A DNA stretch of 64,000 nucleotides. Source: Flavobacteriales bacterium. GTDB lineage: Bacteria > Bacteroidota > Bacteroidia > Flavobacteriales_E > Vicingaceae. Positions within the stretch are counted from its first letter, which is position 1, and each line of letters begins with the position of its first letter. Below the pieces are notes generated by a model. That model had not been told where the DNA came from. It saw nothing but the letters and a program-made list of their open reading frames with translations, and did no database searches. The position numbers were made by a program, and so were the translations under genes. Location of the stretch: the NCBI GenBank assembly GCA_015075325.1, contig JABTUP010000012.1:34308-98307 (forward strand). Reading direction: 5' to 3'. Positions 52,841 through 62,011 of this stretch are shown here, piece after piece.

Positions 52841-54685
52841 CTATTTGTTTAAAGTTTGAAGTTCAATGTTTGAAGTTTCTTGTTTTGCAAAATTTTGCAT
52901 GGCAATAACAGCTGCACCAAAAGAAACAACATGTTGTGGTGCATCAATTATCTTAATGTCTTTATTGAATTTTTCGTTGAGTAAATCTTTTAAATAAGGG
53001 TGATGAGCAATTACACCTCCAATCATGTAAGTTGGAATACCTGGATCGAGACGCATTTTTGCCACTTTATTGGCAATAGAATTGTAAATTCCTCTGGAAA
53101 TATCTTCGAGTTTCATTCCATCAAAAATCCAGTTCATTATTTCTGTTTTAGCGAAAACTGTACAGAAGCTATTCAGTTCTTTATCGTATTTAGATAAAGA
53201 GGCTAAACTGCTCATGTCAGCAATATTAATGCCTGCACGCTCGGCAATTTCTGCTAAGAAAGAACCTGTTCCAGCAGCACATTTATCGTTCATGTAAAAA
53301 TTTTCTACATTGTTGTCTTTGTCGCAACGAATAATTTTAATGTCTTCACCACCAATATCAATAATGTTTTTTTCGCCACTAAAATAGTGTGAAACACCTG
53401 CTGCTGCACAATTTATTTCGGTTTTAACAATATCAGTTTCGGTAAAATGTTTTCGTCCGTAACCTGTTGCACAACTGTATTTTACATTAAAGTAGGTTGA
53501 TATTGCCGACATCACATTTTTAAATGCTTGTTTGTCGTTGGTCATGGTTGGCAAGAAATAGCGGAACAAAGGATTTGCATTTTCATCAATTACGGTAAAC
53601 TTAGCATAAGACGAGCCTAAATCTATTCCCATAAAGCAATTAACATTTTTGTAGGTTGCAGAAGTTGCTCCTTTGTTAATTAATCCTTTATCTAAAATTT
53701 TTCGGTTTACATCGCCAGCAGCTCCAGGTATTCTGGAAATAATGTTTTTATTGGTCATTGCTTTTACCATGTTGGTAAAAGCTAAGTTTAACGAAGTTCG
53801 GATGTAGTGTTTTCGTCCGTATTCAACAATTTTACCATTAAAAAAATCGATTTCTGTTGGTCGATTATTGATTAAATCAACCGCCAATGATGGGAAATGG
53901 TCGCCCCCTTTTTTGAGGTAACGCATACACTGACGCAAAAAGTCATCAGGGAATTTAATTTTTTCAGCTTCAGCAACCTGAATTCCTTCAGCAATAACTT
54001 GTTCAATTAGTTCAACGGTGTCTTTATCTGCCATAGCTTCAGCCATGGTTAATCGGCTAACCCCACATAAAGGACTTAATGAGGCATTTAATATGGTTTT
54101 TTCCCACGTTCTGTTTAAAAGTTCAAATGACCCAATTGCCTTTGTATCAAGATTTACAGAAGTAAGTAAATCGGCTACTTGTTTGGCATGTTCAAATCGG
54201 GCATCGTTTACGGAACCTAAATAGTTTGGTGGGGTAAAAAATGTTACTTTGGTAACATTTGGTGCAATGGTGTTTCCTGCAAAATTAACTACTAAACGAA
54301 GGGTTTTACTTTCACCAAATCCTTCTACCAAAAGTTGTTCGGTATCAATACCATTTTGGGCTGAAATAACCGTTAGCTTTTCGGTGTTTAGAGCTTGTGC
54401 TTGTTTAACGGCTGCAGGAGTATGAGTTGTTTTTAATGAAAAAATTAAATAATCGGCATCAAATGAAGCTAAATCAGAAATGCTGGTATAAACCTGACTA
54501 AATTGAGCTTTTTGATCAATAACATTTTCAAGAATTAACCCTTCGTTTTTAATTTTTTCGGCTTTGGTTTCATTTACTTCACACAAAGCAACTTCACAGC
54601 CTGCTTGTTGTAGTTTTACAGCCAATATCATTCCAACCGGACCAAGTCCGATGATGCCAACTTTTATGTTTTTATTTTCTACCAT
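52841..54685 (-). CDS. Ketopantoate-reductase-like / BadF-HgdC ATPase fusion protein
   Basis: A 614-residue fusion I have not seen described. Residues 1-345 form an ApbA/PanE-type NAD(P)-dependent reductase: GLGPVG at 13-18, the catalytic lysine in WEKTILNASLSPLCG (K196) and NNRPTEIDFFNG near 273-284. Residues 350-600 form an ASKHA ATPase of the BadF/BcrA/HgdC activator family: GIDLGSSYAKF, ATGYGRK, IDIGGEDIK, CAAGTG (C469) and CTVFAKTEI (C508); the two cysteines hold the bridging [4Fe-4S] cluster in HgdC. The KPR domain would reduce a 2-oxo acid. The ATPase domain would drive electrons at low potential into a partner such as 55154-56371. Both domains look complete. The joint role is inference. 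Confidence 0.85.
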   Translation of the reverse strand: MVENKNIKVGIIGLGPVGMILAVKLQQAGCEVALCEVNETKAEKIKNEGLILENVIDQKAQFSQVYTSISDLASFDADYLIFSLKTTHTPAAVKQAQALNTEKLTVISAQNGIDTEQLLVEGFGESKTLRLVVNFAGNTIAPNVTKVTFFTPPNYLGSVNDARFEHAKQVADLLTSVNLDTKAIGSFELLNRTWEKTILNASLSPLCGVSRLTMAEAMADKDTVELIEQVIAEGIQVAEAEKIKFPDDFLRQCMRYLKKGGDHFPSLAVDLINNRPTEIDFFNGKIVEYGRKHYIRTSLNLAFTNMVKAMTNKNIISRIPGAAGDVNRKILDKGLINKGATSATYKNVNCFMGIDLGSSYAKFTVIDENANPLFRYFLPTMTNDKQAFKNVMSAISTYFNVKYSCATGYGRKHFTETDIVKTEINCAAAGVSHYFSGEKNIIDIGGEDIKIIRCDKDNNVENFYMNDKCAAGTGSFLAEIAERAGINIADMSSLASLSKYDKELNSFCTVFAKTEIMNWIFDGMKLEDISRGIYNSIANKVAKMRLDPGIPTYMIGGVIAHHPYLKDLLNEKFNKDIKIIDAPQHVVSFGAAVIAMQNFAKQETSNIELQTLNK

Positions 54686-54688
54686 TTA

Positions 54689-55144
54689 TTAAAAATGCTT
54701 ACCTATTTTAATTCCTATCCAAGGCGTGATGTCTTTTTTGAATTTATCTGAAACAAAACCCGCTGCTTCAATAGAAAATGTAAATCCATTGTTTGCCATA
54801 TATTGAAATCCAACAGGTATATAAATTGCGTTTGCTTTAAGATCTTTTGTAGCAAAACCTGGTACAACGGTGTAAGTAAAATACCCTCCTAAATATGGAG
54901 TCCAATTTTTTTCAGAATTTCCTCCAAAATGATATTTTAATCCTCCATAATAACCAATTGCACCACCACCAACTTCTGCACAAACGCTTGGTGTAATGAA
55001 GTAATCTAAAGAAGCCGAAACAAACAAAGTCGGTCCAAATAAAGTAGCGTTAATGCCAAACTTATTTTCCTCTCTGGGCGAACTTTGAGCAAATATTATT
55101 GTTGAAATAAAACTCAAACATGATATAACTACTATTTTTTTCAT
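54689..55144 (-). CDS. Small outer-membrane beta-barrel protein
   Basis: A 151-residue protein with a signal peptide (KKIVVISCLSFISTIIFAQ) and about eight amphipathic strands (FVSASLDYFITPSV, IGYYGGLKYHF, PYLGGYFTYTVVPGF), ending in a phenylalanine (IGKHF), typical for outer-membrane barrels. No substrate can be named. Its place inside the aromatic operon, tight against both neighbours, suggests substrate entry or envelope fit, as inference only. Confidence 0.75.
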   Translation of the reverse strand: MKKIVVISCLSFISTIIFAQSSPREENKFGINATLFGPTLFVSASLDYFITPSVCAEVGGGAIGYYGGLKYHFGGNSEKNWTPYLGGYFTYTVVPGFATKDLKANAIYIPVGFQYMANNGFTFSIEAAGFVSDKFKKDITPWIGIKIGKHF

Positions 55145-55153
55145 TTTTTTAGG

Positions 55154-56371
55154 TTAATTAATAACTCTACTGTCTTCTAATTGCTCTAAAAATGTTTCTA
55201 CTTTCGTAATGCTTTGACCTTCGGAGAAAAATCTTAAATCGCATAAATCTCCTTCAATTACTAAGGCTGGAACGCCTGTTTGTTCGCGTAACCGTTGAGG
55301 CATTCCGAACTTTGCATTAGAGTTGTTAAAGCACGTTTTAGAATCGTGGTAAACAATACCATCAATGCTAAATTCTTTAAACCAATCTGCTAAAATTTTC
55401 ATTTTGGCTTTTTCACTTCTGTTGATAAAAATTTCGGTATAAGCTCTAGCTGTTGAGTTCCATGGGTCGTTTTCGTCAAACTTATCAAACACCCAGCTGC
55501 TACAATAGGTAGATGCAACAACTGCTGCATGGTTTGAGGTAAATAAATCGCTCAACATTCTTAATTTTCCCCAAATGGGCATTCCTTCCCAAAAAATTCG
55601 GGTTTTTGCCTGTGGTAAAAAACCCATGTTATTTTTTACGTTTTCTTCTAACTCGGCTAATAATTCGGTATAATAATCTTTGGCTACTTGAGTTCCTCTT
55701 AGCACTACAATTGGCCCCATGTGAATTGTTCCATCAAAAAAACTGATTGGAGCATTCATTGCTGTTGATGTTTTCAGTACTTTTTGCCAAAGCAAAGTAG
55801 CTTCTTTACTTAATCGAACGGTTTCTTTAAATTTATTTTCGTCAAATGCTTGTCCGCTTACTTTTTCGCAAACAGGAATCATGTTTTTGAACTGTTTAAC
55901 CACCAAATCCACTTCATCTTGTGTAACTTCATCAACATGACGTGGAGGCATAATACCTACAATGGGGCATTTAAATTCGTCAGCAAAAAATTGAAACCAA
56001 TCTTGCACTTCGCGACATTGATTGGTGTTGTAAGCAATTAAATCTGGTTTAGGATATCCTTTCATCCCGTAATGGGTTTTTAGTGGTGATTCGCCTTTTA
56101 AATACGAGCCAATATCGGCAGTGGTATAAGAACAAACGTGTCCTGAATATCCGCATTTTACTGCCTCTGGAATATAATCCATAGCAGTACGTGTTGCTCC
56201 CATTAAAGCTCCATGATTTTCTGGAAAATATACTTCAAAACCAAAAGAGCGAAGGAGTTCGGCAGGACCAACACTGGTACACCAAGCAATTTTTTTCTTA
56301 CCCGATTCTAATGAGCTGAAATATTCGCCCATTATTTTTTTCATGGTATCGGTAGCTTTTATTTTGTACAT
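55154..56371 (-). CDS. Extra 2-hydroxyacyl-CoA dehydratase / BcrB-type subunit
   Basis: A 405-residue HgdB/BcrB/BcrC-family protein, separate from the two benzoyl-CoA reductase subunits at 60597-63232. Conserved cysteines are C31 (IAWCTSVGP), C80 (GHVCSYTT), C119 (TNQCREV), C347 (DSKTCFNN) and C377 (GDLCDLR), which fit binding of one or two cubane clusters. Single-subunit members of this family include the double-cubane-cluster proteins and E. coli YjiM-like proteins. Overlaps the acyl-CoA synthetase gene by 13 bases. Its likely partner is the activator domain of the fusion two genes downstream. Substrate unknown. Confidence 0.85.
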   Translation of the reverse strand: MYKIKATDTMKKIMGEYFSSLESGKKKIAWCTSVGPAELLRSFGFEVYFPENHGALMGATRTAMDYIPEAVKCGYSGHVCSYTTADIGSYLKGESPLKTHYGMKGYPKPDLIAYNTNQCREVQDWFQFFADEFKCPIVGIMPPRHVDEVTQDEVDLVVKQFKNMIPVCEKVSGQAFDENKFKETVRLSKEATLLWQKVLKTSTAMNAPISFFDGTIHMGPIVVLRGTQVAKDYYTELLAELEENVKNNMGFLPQAKTRIFWEGMPIWGKLRMLSDLFTSNHAAVVASTYCSSWVFDKFDENDPWNSTARAYTEIFINRSEKAKMKILADWFKEFSIDGIVYHDSKTCFNNSNAKFGMPQRLREQTGVPALVIEGDLCDLRFFSEGQSITKVETFLEQLEDSRVIN

Positions 56372-58104
56372 CTTGGGCTAATTTTATCAGGTTCTAATTC
56401 TATTATATAAACTTCTTCCTCAACAGGAACATTATCTCCATACATATTCAGTAAGTGCTTTTTATATCGCTCCACTACATTTTTTGGAGCCACTTTCATT
56501 GATGGAGTAAGGGTGTTATTGTCTAACGAGAGTTCGTCTAAAATAATAGCTGCCGATTTTACTTTGGCAAATTTTTGTTTTAAACTATCGTTAGCCATTG
56601 CCAAACAACCAGTTAAGCATCGTCCGAGTTCGTTTAAGCTACGAGGACAAAAGCAACCTTCTTCGGGAGAAAGTTCATAATCTGGTCGTTCTAATAATTT
56701 TTTATTTGGAAAAATAAGTGCAACAGGATGTTCTTCGCCACTTCCAGAAACTACTGCGTATTGCACATAATGGCACTTTAATTCGATGGCTTTTTCTAAA
56801 TCGGTTGGTATCACTTTTTCGCCATTCGACAATTTAAAAATTCTGTCTTTTCGTGAAATTAGTTTTAATCCGTTTTCGGTAATTTCTCCAACATCTCCTG
56901 TTCTGTACCAACCATCTTCGGTAAAAACTGTTGCATTTGCTTCGTCATTATCGAAATAATTAACCATGATATTTGGTCCTTTAACCTGAATTTCATCATC
57001 ATCGGCTATGCGAATACTAATGCCAGGAATTGGTTTTCCTACAACGCCTGTTTCTCTTTTTAGCGACGGATCGGTAAGGGTACAACATGGCGAAGTTTCG
57101 GTTAATCCCCAACCTTCCACTACTTTTATTCCACGTTTTTCAAATTCGTTGGAGAGTTTTTCGGGTAAAGCAGCAGCGGCTGTAAAAATAAATTTCAAGC
57201 CTGAGTTAAAGAAAATATCTTCGGCTGCTTTGCTTTCTCTTGTTAAATCGTAAAGTGATTGATACACTTTAGGAACACTAAAGAAAATGGTTGGTTTAAC
57301 GAGCTTCCAATTTTCGAAAATCATGTTTGCATCTCTTCCAAAGCTGCTTTCGAGCGAAAATGTTGCTCCGTTGTACAATGCGGTAAACAATTCGAAAATA
57401 CCACCAAAACTGTGATGCCATGGTAAATATGCTAAAAATCTATCGTCAGGCGTTACATCCCAAACGATAGACAATGCTGCTTGTTGCGATAATATATTTT
57501 TATGCATTAACTGCACACATTTTGGAATGCCCATTGTGCCCGAAGTGTACATGTTTAAACAAATGGTATCGGGCGTAATAGTGGTATCAAAAACGGTGGT
57601 ATTATCGGGACGTTGTTTTAATAAATCGTCGAAACTTTTTAAATTCGGAAAGCGTTCGTCTTTCACTTTAGAAAAAGAAAAGATGGTTTTTAGGTTTAAT
57701 TCTGTTCCAATATTTGCTAATTGAGTTTCGCCTTGAACTGCCAACCATGTTGCTCGTGAATGATTGATTAAAAGTTCGGCTGTTTCTTTTTTAAAGTTTG
57801 CAAAAATAGGAACCACCACTCCGCCATAAGCCATAACAGCTAATTCCAATTCCAACATTTCTAAACAATTGCGAGAAAAAACAACTATTTTCTCTCCTTT
57901 TTGAAACCCCATCTGTTGGAGGTTGTAGGCTATGTTTTGAATGTTGTTGTAAAAGTCGCTCCAAGTAATTCCCTCATAAACCCCTTTGTTGTTTTTTTCT
58001 TGAAAAACAATTTTTTCGCCAAAACGCTTTACATTTTGGTTAAGTAAAGTGGCAATGTTAGGAATAACCTCACCTAATTTATGTTCAGAGTTAAGTTGTT
58101 TCAT
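56359..58104 (-). CDS. AMP-forming acyl-CoA synthetase, long-chain type with Cys-rich insert
   Basis: A 581-residue acyl-CoA ligase. ATP site YTSGTMGIPKC (186-196), substrate region YLPWHHSFGG and motif WYRTGDVGEI. It belongs to the long-chain (FadD/FAA1) branch rather than the typical benzoate-CoA ligase branch, so the substrate could be benzoate, a cyclic or branched acid, or an acid handled by the second reductase. Unusual: a short insert with four cysteines (EEGCFCPRSLNELGRCLTGC) near residue 490, resembling a metal or cluster site. It overlaps the extra reductase subunit gene by 13 bases, which argues that the two work together. Confidence 0.85.
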   Translation of the reverse strand: MKQLNSEHKLGEVIPNIATLLNQNVKRFGEKIVFQEKNNKGVYEGITWSDFYNNIQNIAYNLQQMGFQKGEKIVVFSRNCLEMLELELAVMAYGGVVVPIFANFKKETAELLINHSRATWLAVQGETQLANIGTELNLKTIFSFSKVKDERFPNLKSFDDLLKQRPDNTTVFDTTITPDTICLNMYTSGTMGIPKCVQLMHKNILSQQAALSIVWDVTPDDRFLAYLPWHHSFGGIFELFTALYNGATFSLESSFGRDANMIFENWKLVKPTIFFSVPKVYQSLYDLTRESKAAEDIFFNSGLKFIFTAAAALPEKLSNEFEKRGIKVVEGWGLTETSPCCTLTDPSLKRETGVVGKPIPGISIRIADDDEIQVKGPNIMVNYFDNDEANATVFTEDGWYRTGDVGEITENGLKLISRKDRIFKLSNGEKVIPTDLEKAIELKCHYVQYAVVSGSGEEHPVALIFPNKKLLERPDYELSPEEGCFCPRSLNELGRCLTGCLAMANDSLKQKFAKVKSAAIILDELSLDNNTLTPSMKVAPKNVVERYKKHLLNMYGDNVPVEEEVYIIELEPDKISPRCTK

Positions 58105-58192
58105 ATTCTTAAAAGTTCCAAGTTTTGTGTTTCTTGTTTCGTGTTTGAGTTTGATTATGCTTTGAACCCGAAACTCAAAACCCGAAATTAAT
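58105..58192. other. Intercistronic inverted repeat between bcrD and the acyl-CoA synthetase
   Basis: TTTGAGTTT (about 58145) pairs with AAACTCAAA (about 58173). The gap is rich in fast-repeating words such as TTTCTTGTTT and CCCGAAA. No gene. Confidence 0.4.
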
Positions 58193-59050
58193 TTATGCCA
58201 CTACGGCAGCTTCTTTTTCTTTTAATTTATAATACCTGAAACCACCCCAAAGAGCTGCTCCAATAGCACCAGAATAAATTGCATCGGGGTGAGAAATAAA
58301 ATCAAATGCTTTTTTTTTGTTTTCCATCGCTTGTTCTTCAATTGCTTGAATCATCCCTACATTCATACCCATACCACCAACTAAAACAATTGGAGTTTCA
58401 GCATTTAATGAGCCTAATAATTTCACTACTCGTTGAGCAATTGAAATGTTAATTCCTTTTACAATGTTTGGAGTTGATAATCCTTTAGAAACAAGGTTAA
58501 TAACATCGGTTTCGGCTAATACCGCACAAATTCCTGATGGAACTTCTGGGTTATCAGCTTTTAGCGAAATATCTCCAACTTCTTCAATTGCTAACCCTAA
58601 GTAACGAGAAATGTTTTCGATAAACTGACCAGAACCAGAGGCACATTGACCAGTCATTTTATAATCGATAACTTTACCTCGTTCGTCAACTTTAATAGCA
58701 CGAACATATAATCCGCCCATATCTACCACAGTTTTAGCATTAGGAGCAAAATAAATTCCTCCACGTGCATGCGAAGTCATACTGTAAAAGTGCCCTGTTT
58801 TCTTTTCAACCATTTCGCCTTCGCCTGTTGATGCCAAATAAGCGATGTCATTTTCGTAATTAAGGTTATTTCTTTTTAAAATCATATCAACGGCGTCAAC
58901 TACCACATCTTTCGGGTTACGTTTTCTGATTTTTTCAGTTTGTTTGTCCACTAATTTGTGGTCGCCCGTTGCTTGATTGTATTGCATTAAAACGGCTTTA
59001 ACGTAGCTTCCGCCTACATCTACGCCCATGGTGTATATTGTATTTTTCAT
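58193..59050 (-). CDS. bcrD: Benzoyl-CoA reductase ATPase subunit, BcrD-type
   Basis: A 285-residue ASKHA ATPase, matching the length of Thauera BcrD. GVDVGGSYVKAV (phosphate 1), STGEGE and VVDMGG motifs, C136 (GQCASGSG) and C175 (CAVLAETDV) for the bridging [4Fe-4S] cluster. With BcrA it hydrolyses ATP to push electrons from ferredoxin to BcrBC. Order bcrC-bcrB-bcrA-bcrD is kept. Confidence 0.9.
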   Translation of the reverse strand: MKNTIYTMGVDVGGSYVKAVLMQYNQATGDHKLVDKQTEKIRKRNPKDVVVDAVDMILKRNNLNYENDIAYLASTGEGEMVEKKTGHFYSMTSHARGGIYFAPNAKTVVDMGGLYVRAIKVDERGKVIDYKMTGQCASGSGQFIENISRYLGLAIEEVGDISLKADNPEVPSGICAVLAETDVINLVSKGLSTPNIVKGINISIAQRVVKLLGSLNAETPIVLVGGMGMNVGMIQAIEEQAMENKKKAFDFISHPDAIYSGAIGAALWGGFRYYKLKEKEAAVVA

Positions 59051-59104
59051 TTTTTAAAGTTTATTTGTTAACAGTTTTCGGTTCACGGATAACTGTGAAC
59101 TATT

Positions 59105-60523
59105 TTAATTTTCTTGTTTAACTTTTTCTTTTGCAGTTGGCAAATCGGCACTGATATTTCTTCGTGCGAACATTGCCCCTCCAAGAGCTCCCATAAAAAT
59201 AGAGTCGGTATGGATGTTCATGGTTACTTCGCCGTAAGAATCGGTTACCATTTGTTTAACATATTTTAAAACCGCTTCGTTTCGAGCAACTCCACCAGTA
59301 AAGGTAAATTCGTTACGAACACCACCCGAACGAGCAATTAACGACATAGCACGTTGTACAATAGCTTTGTGTAATCCTGCTAAAATGTTTGGTCGTTCTT
59401 CGCCGTTGTGTAATAATTCTTTTACCTCTGCACCAGCAAACACCGTACACGTAGAACAAATGGTAGTTTCTTTGGTTGCTTTATTTGCTTCTGGGCCAAG
59501 TTCGTTTAGTGATAAACCAAACTCATCAGCAATATATCCTAAATAACGACCACAACCAGCAGCACATCTATCGTTCATGTGGAAACTGGTAACGAGCCCA
59601 TGACTATCTACCTGTATTGCTTTGGTATCTTGTCCGCCAATATCTAAAACTGTTCTTGTATTTGGGAACACAGCGTGAGCACCAAAAGCATGGCAAAGAA
59701 TTTCTGATTTAATACAATCTTCGGGGAAAGGCAATAAAGCTCTACCGTAACCTGTACCAACCATTTTTGCAATATGGATTTCTTCGTTTACGATGTCTTC
59801 GATGTGTTCGCGTAAGGTAAATTCAACATTTTGGTAGTTGTCTTTTATTGCGTTTAATTCGGCATAATACCAATCTTCATGATTTCCGTCTTCTTGTTGG
59901 TCGGCAAGTCCTTTGTATTTGGTATCTAGTATTTTCATGGCTTCCAATACCAATTCTCTAAAATTGTATTGTACCATTTCGTTTTCAATTGGTGTAATGC
60001 TTTTATCGAAAGCCAACATTAATGGTTCGTAGTATTCAGCTCCTTTTTTCTCTACTTCAATGTTGTATTTTTCACTTACAATATCTCTAAAGAATTGATT
60101 TTTTGAACCCAAATCTTCGTTGATAAATCCATTTTGAATTTGCGGACGAATGGTTTCAATAATTTCTTTAAGCTTAACTAAAATTGCCGATTTGTTGTCG
60201 TAAGCAAACTCGTTTACTGTTGCAACAAGCATTTTTTCTAAGCTTTCCATTCTTCTTTTAAACTGCCCATATTGAAAAACACTACGAAGGTCTTTCATGT
60301 ATTTTTTAAATTCGGGCTTGTCAACCAAACTTTTATCGATTCTACGTTGAAGTAAGTTAAAACGGGCATCATAAATTGCTTCTTCGCGTGCAATATCAGC
60401 AGCTACTTTATAATTGGCTCTTGTATTGGTTATACCACGACCAACAATTTCATCTTGTTCGTTGATGATTACTGCTTTTGAAGTGGTTGAACCTAAGTCG
60501 ATTCCTAAATAGTATTTTTTCAT
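59105..60523 (-). CDS. bcrA: Benzoyl-CoA reductase ATPase subunit, BcrA-type
   Basis: A 472-residue ASKHA ATPase of class I benzoyl-CoA reductase. GIDLGSTTSKAV at the start, GTGYGRALL near 256, IGGQDTKAI and the cluster cysteines C320 (DRCAAGCG) and C359 (STCTVFAG). A long helical insert (about 50-250) between the first and second ATPase segments separates it from HgdC, as in BcrA/BzdP. The ATG at 60523 is preferred over the frame start at 60562 because GIDLG then lies at the proper distance from the N-terminus. Confidence 0.92.
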   Translation of the reverse strand: MKKYYLGIDLGSTTSKAVIINEQDEIVGRGITNTRANYKVAADIAREEAIYDARFNLLQRRIDKSLVDKPEFKKYMKDLRSVFQYGQFKRRMESLEKMLVATVNEFAYDNKSAILVKLKEIIETIRPQIQNGFINEDLGSKNQFFRDIVSEKYNIEVEKKGAEYYEPLMLAFDKSITPIENEMVQYNFRELVLEAMKILDTKYKGLADQQEDGNHEDWYYAELNAIKDNYQNVEFTLREHIEDIVNEEIHIAKMVGTGYGRALLPFPEDCIKSEILCHAFGAHAVFPNTRTVLDIGGQDTKAIQVDSHGLVTSFHMNDRCAAGCGRYLGYIADEFGLSLNELGPEANKATKETTICSTCTVFAGAEVKELLHNGEERPNILAGLHKAIVQRAMSLIARSGGVRNEFTFTGGVARNEAVLKYVKQMVTDSYGEVTMNIHTDSIFMGALGGAMFARRNISADLPTAKEKVKQEN

Positions 60524-60596
60524 AGTTTTTAAATTAGTCGTTAGTAAATAGGCGTTAGGCATTAGTTAACAAAAACTAACGCCTGATGCCTTATGC
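60524..60596. other. Intercistronic inverted repeat between bcrB and bcrA
   Basis: The gap holds GGCGTTAG (about 60552) and its complement CTAACGCC (about 60575), plus repeated GGCATTAG/GCCTAATG words. A hairpin here could balance BcrA and BcrB levels. Similar structured gaps lie at 58105-58192 and 14935-14970. Confidence 0.45.
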
Positions 60597-61883
60597 CTAA
60601 TGTGCTTCTTTTTCCATCATTTTGCGTTGTGCAAGCATTTGGAAATAAGATTCTAAACGGTTTTTAATGTTTGAATAAGAGAAGTAACGTGGGTCAACTA
60701 AATCTGATTCGATAAATCCAACTGGAACTTCTAATCGGTCTTCAATTTCACGCATCATGCCCAACTGACCAGCCGAGAAGGAGTTACAACTTTTAATAGA
60801 GTTGGTTACATATCCATCGGCTTGGTATTCAGTAATACATTTTGATAATAAATCGATTCGTTGTGGAATGTTTAAATTGGTATAGCAATTCATACAATAC
60901 TCTGCAAGCGATTCTAATGGTCTTTCTGGGTCGTGACGCCATCCTAAATCATAAACTCCACCAACTTTGGTATATGATGAAGCTACAATTACAGCTCCCA
61001 TATCGTAGAAAATTTTCCAAAATTCTCGGAAACTTGTCCAGTTTGGCGGACCTTCAACAACTAATCGGTATTTTTCTTCTTTCATTTCTCCTTCTGGAGT
61101 AATTGGTCCTAAACCTAATCGGATACGTTCTTGTATTTCGCTATACAATTCTTTGTAGTATTCAACCGCTTCTGGTGTTCCTCTAAAACCAATATTTATT
61201 GGCCCGATGTAATAAACTCCTGCAAAATATGCATCGATTGGTGATGGTTTGTGTTTAGTTGTATCAAAAATTTTGGTAATCCAATCTTCGGCTTCTTTTG
61301 ATAAAGCCAACATGCGTTTAAGTTTTGCTTCATCGTATTTAATACCTGTAACTTCTTCCATTTGAGGAATAACTTCTTCTTTAAATTGTTTTACCATGTA
61401 TTCAACCATTGAAGGAGTCATTTGGGCATTTTCCTGATATGGTGTATGAACCATAATAACTTTTGCGTTTGGATATTCTCTTTTTAGCGTTTCGAACCAT
61501 TTCATAAAGGTAAAGCAGCCTGTATAACTTAGCAGCAATACATCTGGTTCAGGAATTTTTGTTCCTGTTGGTCCTATGTTTCCTTTCATCATCATACCTA
61601 CATCACATTTTACGTAAGTACAAACATCTTCGGAGTGAGCATTTTTCTCTGCTTCTTTAATGTATCCGCCCGATTTTTTACGCATTGCACTTTGCAAAGC
61701 ATTAATTTCTGGATATACTGGTAACATATCGAATGTTCTAATTAATTCGGAAAGGTTACCCGGAACAAATGTGTAGCATACTTTTTTACCTAATTCTTTT
61801 GCATGATCAAGGTCGTTAAATAATCCTTCAACCATCTCCTTTTGGAGTATCATACTTTTTTCTTTTATCGCTTCTTGTGACAT
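60597..61883 (-). CDS. bcrB: Benzoyl-CoA reductase catalytic subunit, BcrB-type
   Basis: A 428-residue subunit of the HgdA/BcrB family, close to the Thauera length. Cysteines at 36, 88, 93 and 123 (KKVCYTF, DVCTYVKCDVG, YTGCFTF) and C376 (IKSCNSFS) fit cluster and substrate binding. It pairs with BcrC at the [4Fe-4S] core that reduces the aromatic ring. It lies between bcrC and bcrA. Confidence 0.92.
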   Translation of the reverse strand: MSQEAIKEKSMILQKEMVEGLFNDLDHAKELGKKVCYTFVPGNLSELIRTFDMLPVYPEINALQSAMRKKSGGYIKEAEKNAHSEDVCTYVKCDVGMMMKGNIGPTGTKIPEPDVLLLSYTGCFTFMKWFETLKREYPNAKVIMVHTPYQENAQMTPSMVEYMVKQFKEEVIPQMEEVTGIKYDEAKLKRMLALSKEAEDWITKIFDTTKHKPSPIDAYFAGVYYIGPINIGFRGTPEAVEYYKELYSEIQERIRLGLGPITPEGEMKEEKYRLVVEGPPNWTSFREFWKIFYDMGAVIVASSYTKVGGVYDLGWRHDPERPLESLAEYCMNCYTNLNIPQRIDLLSKCITEYQADGYVTNSIKSCNSFSAGQLGMMREIEDRLEVPVGFIESDLVDPRYFSYSNIKNRLESYFQMLAQRKMMEKEAH

Positions 61884-61897
61884 AATTTCGAAAGTTT

Positions 61898-61960
61898 AAA
61901 GCCCACCCCAACCCTCCCTTCGGGAGGGAGTTTCCAACGCTCCATGCCTGTTAATGCAAG
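61898..61960 (-). repeat. CCCTCC dispersed repeat, copy 4 (partial)
   Basis: A 63-base left half between bcrB and bcrC, with ccctcccttcgggaggg and ccaacgctccatgcc; the right GC-rich end is missing. Confidence 0.7.
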
Positions 61961-62011
61961 AAAATTGGTGCGGTAGCTGATTTATTATTTTACATTTAGT
62001 TTATACAATTT

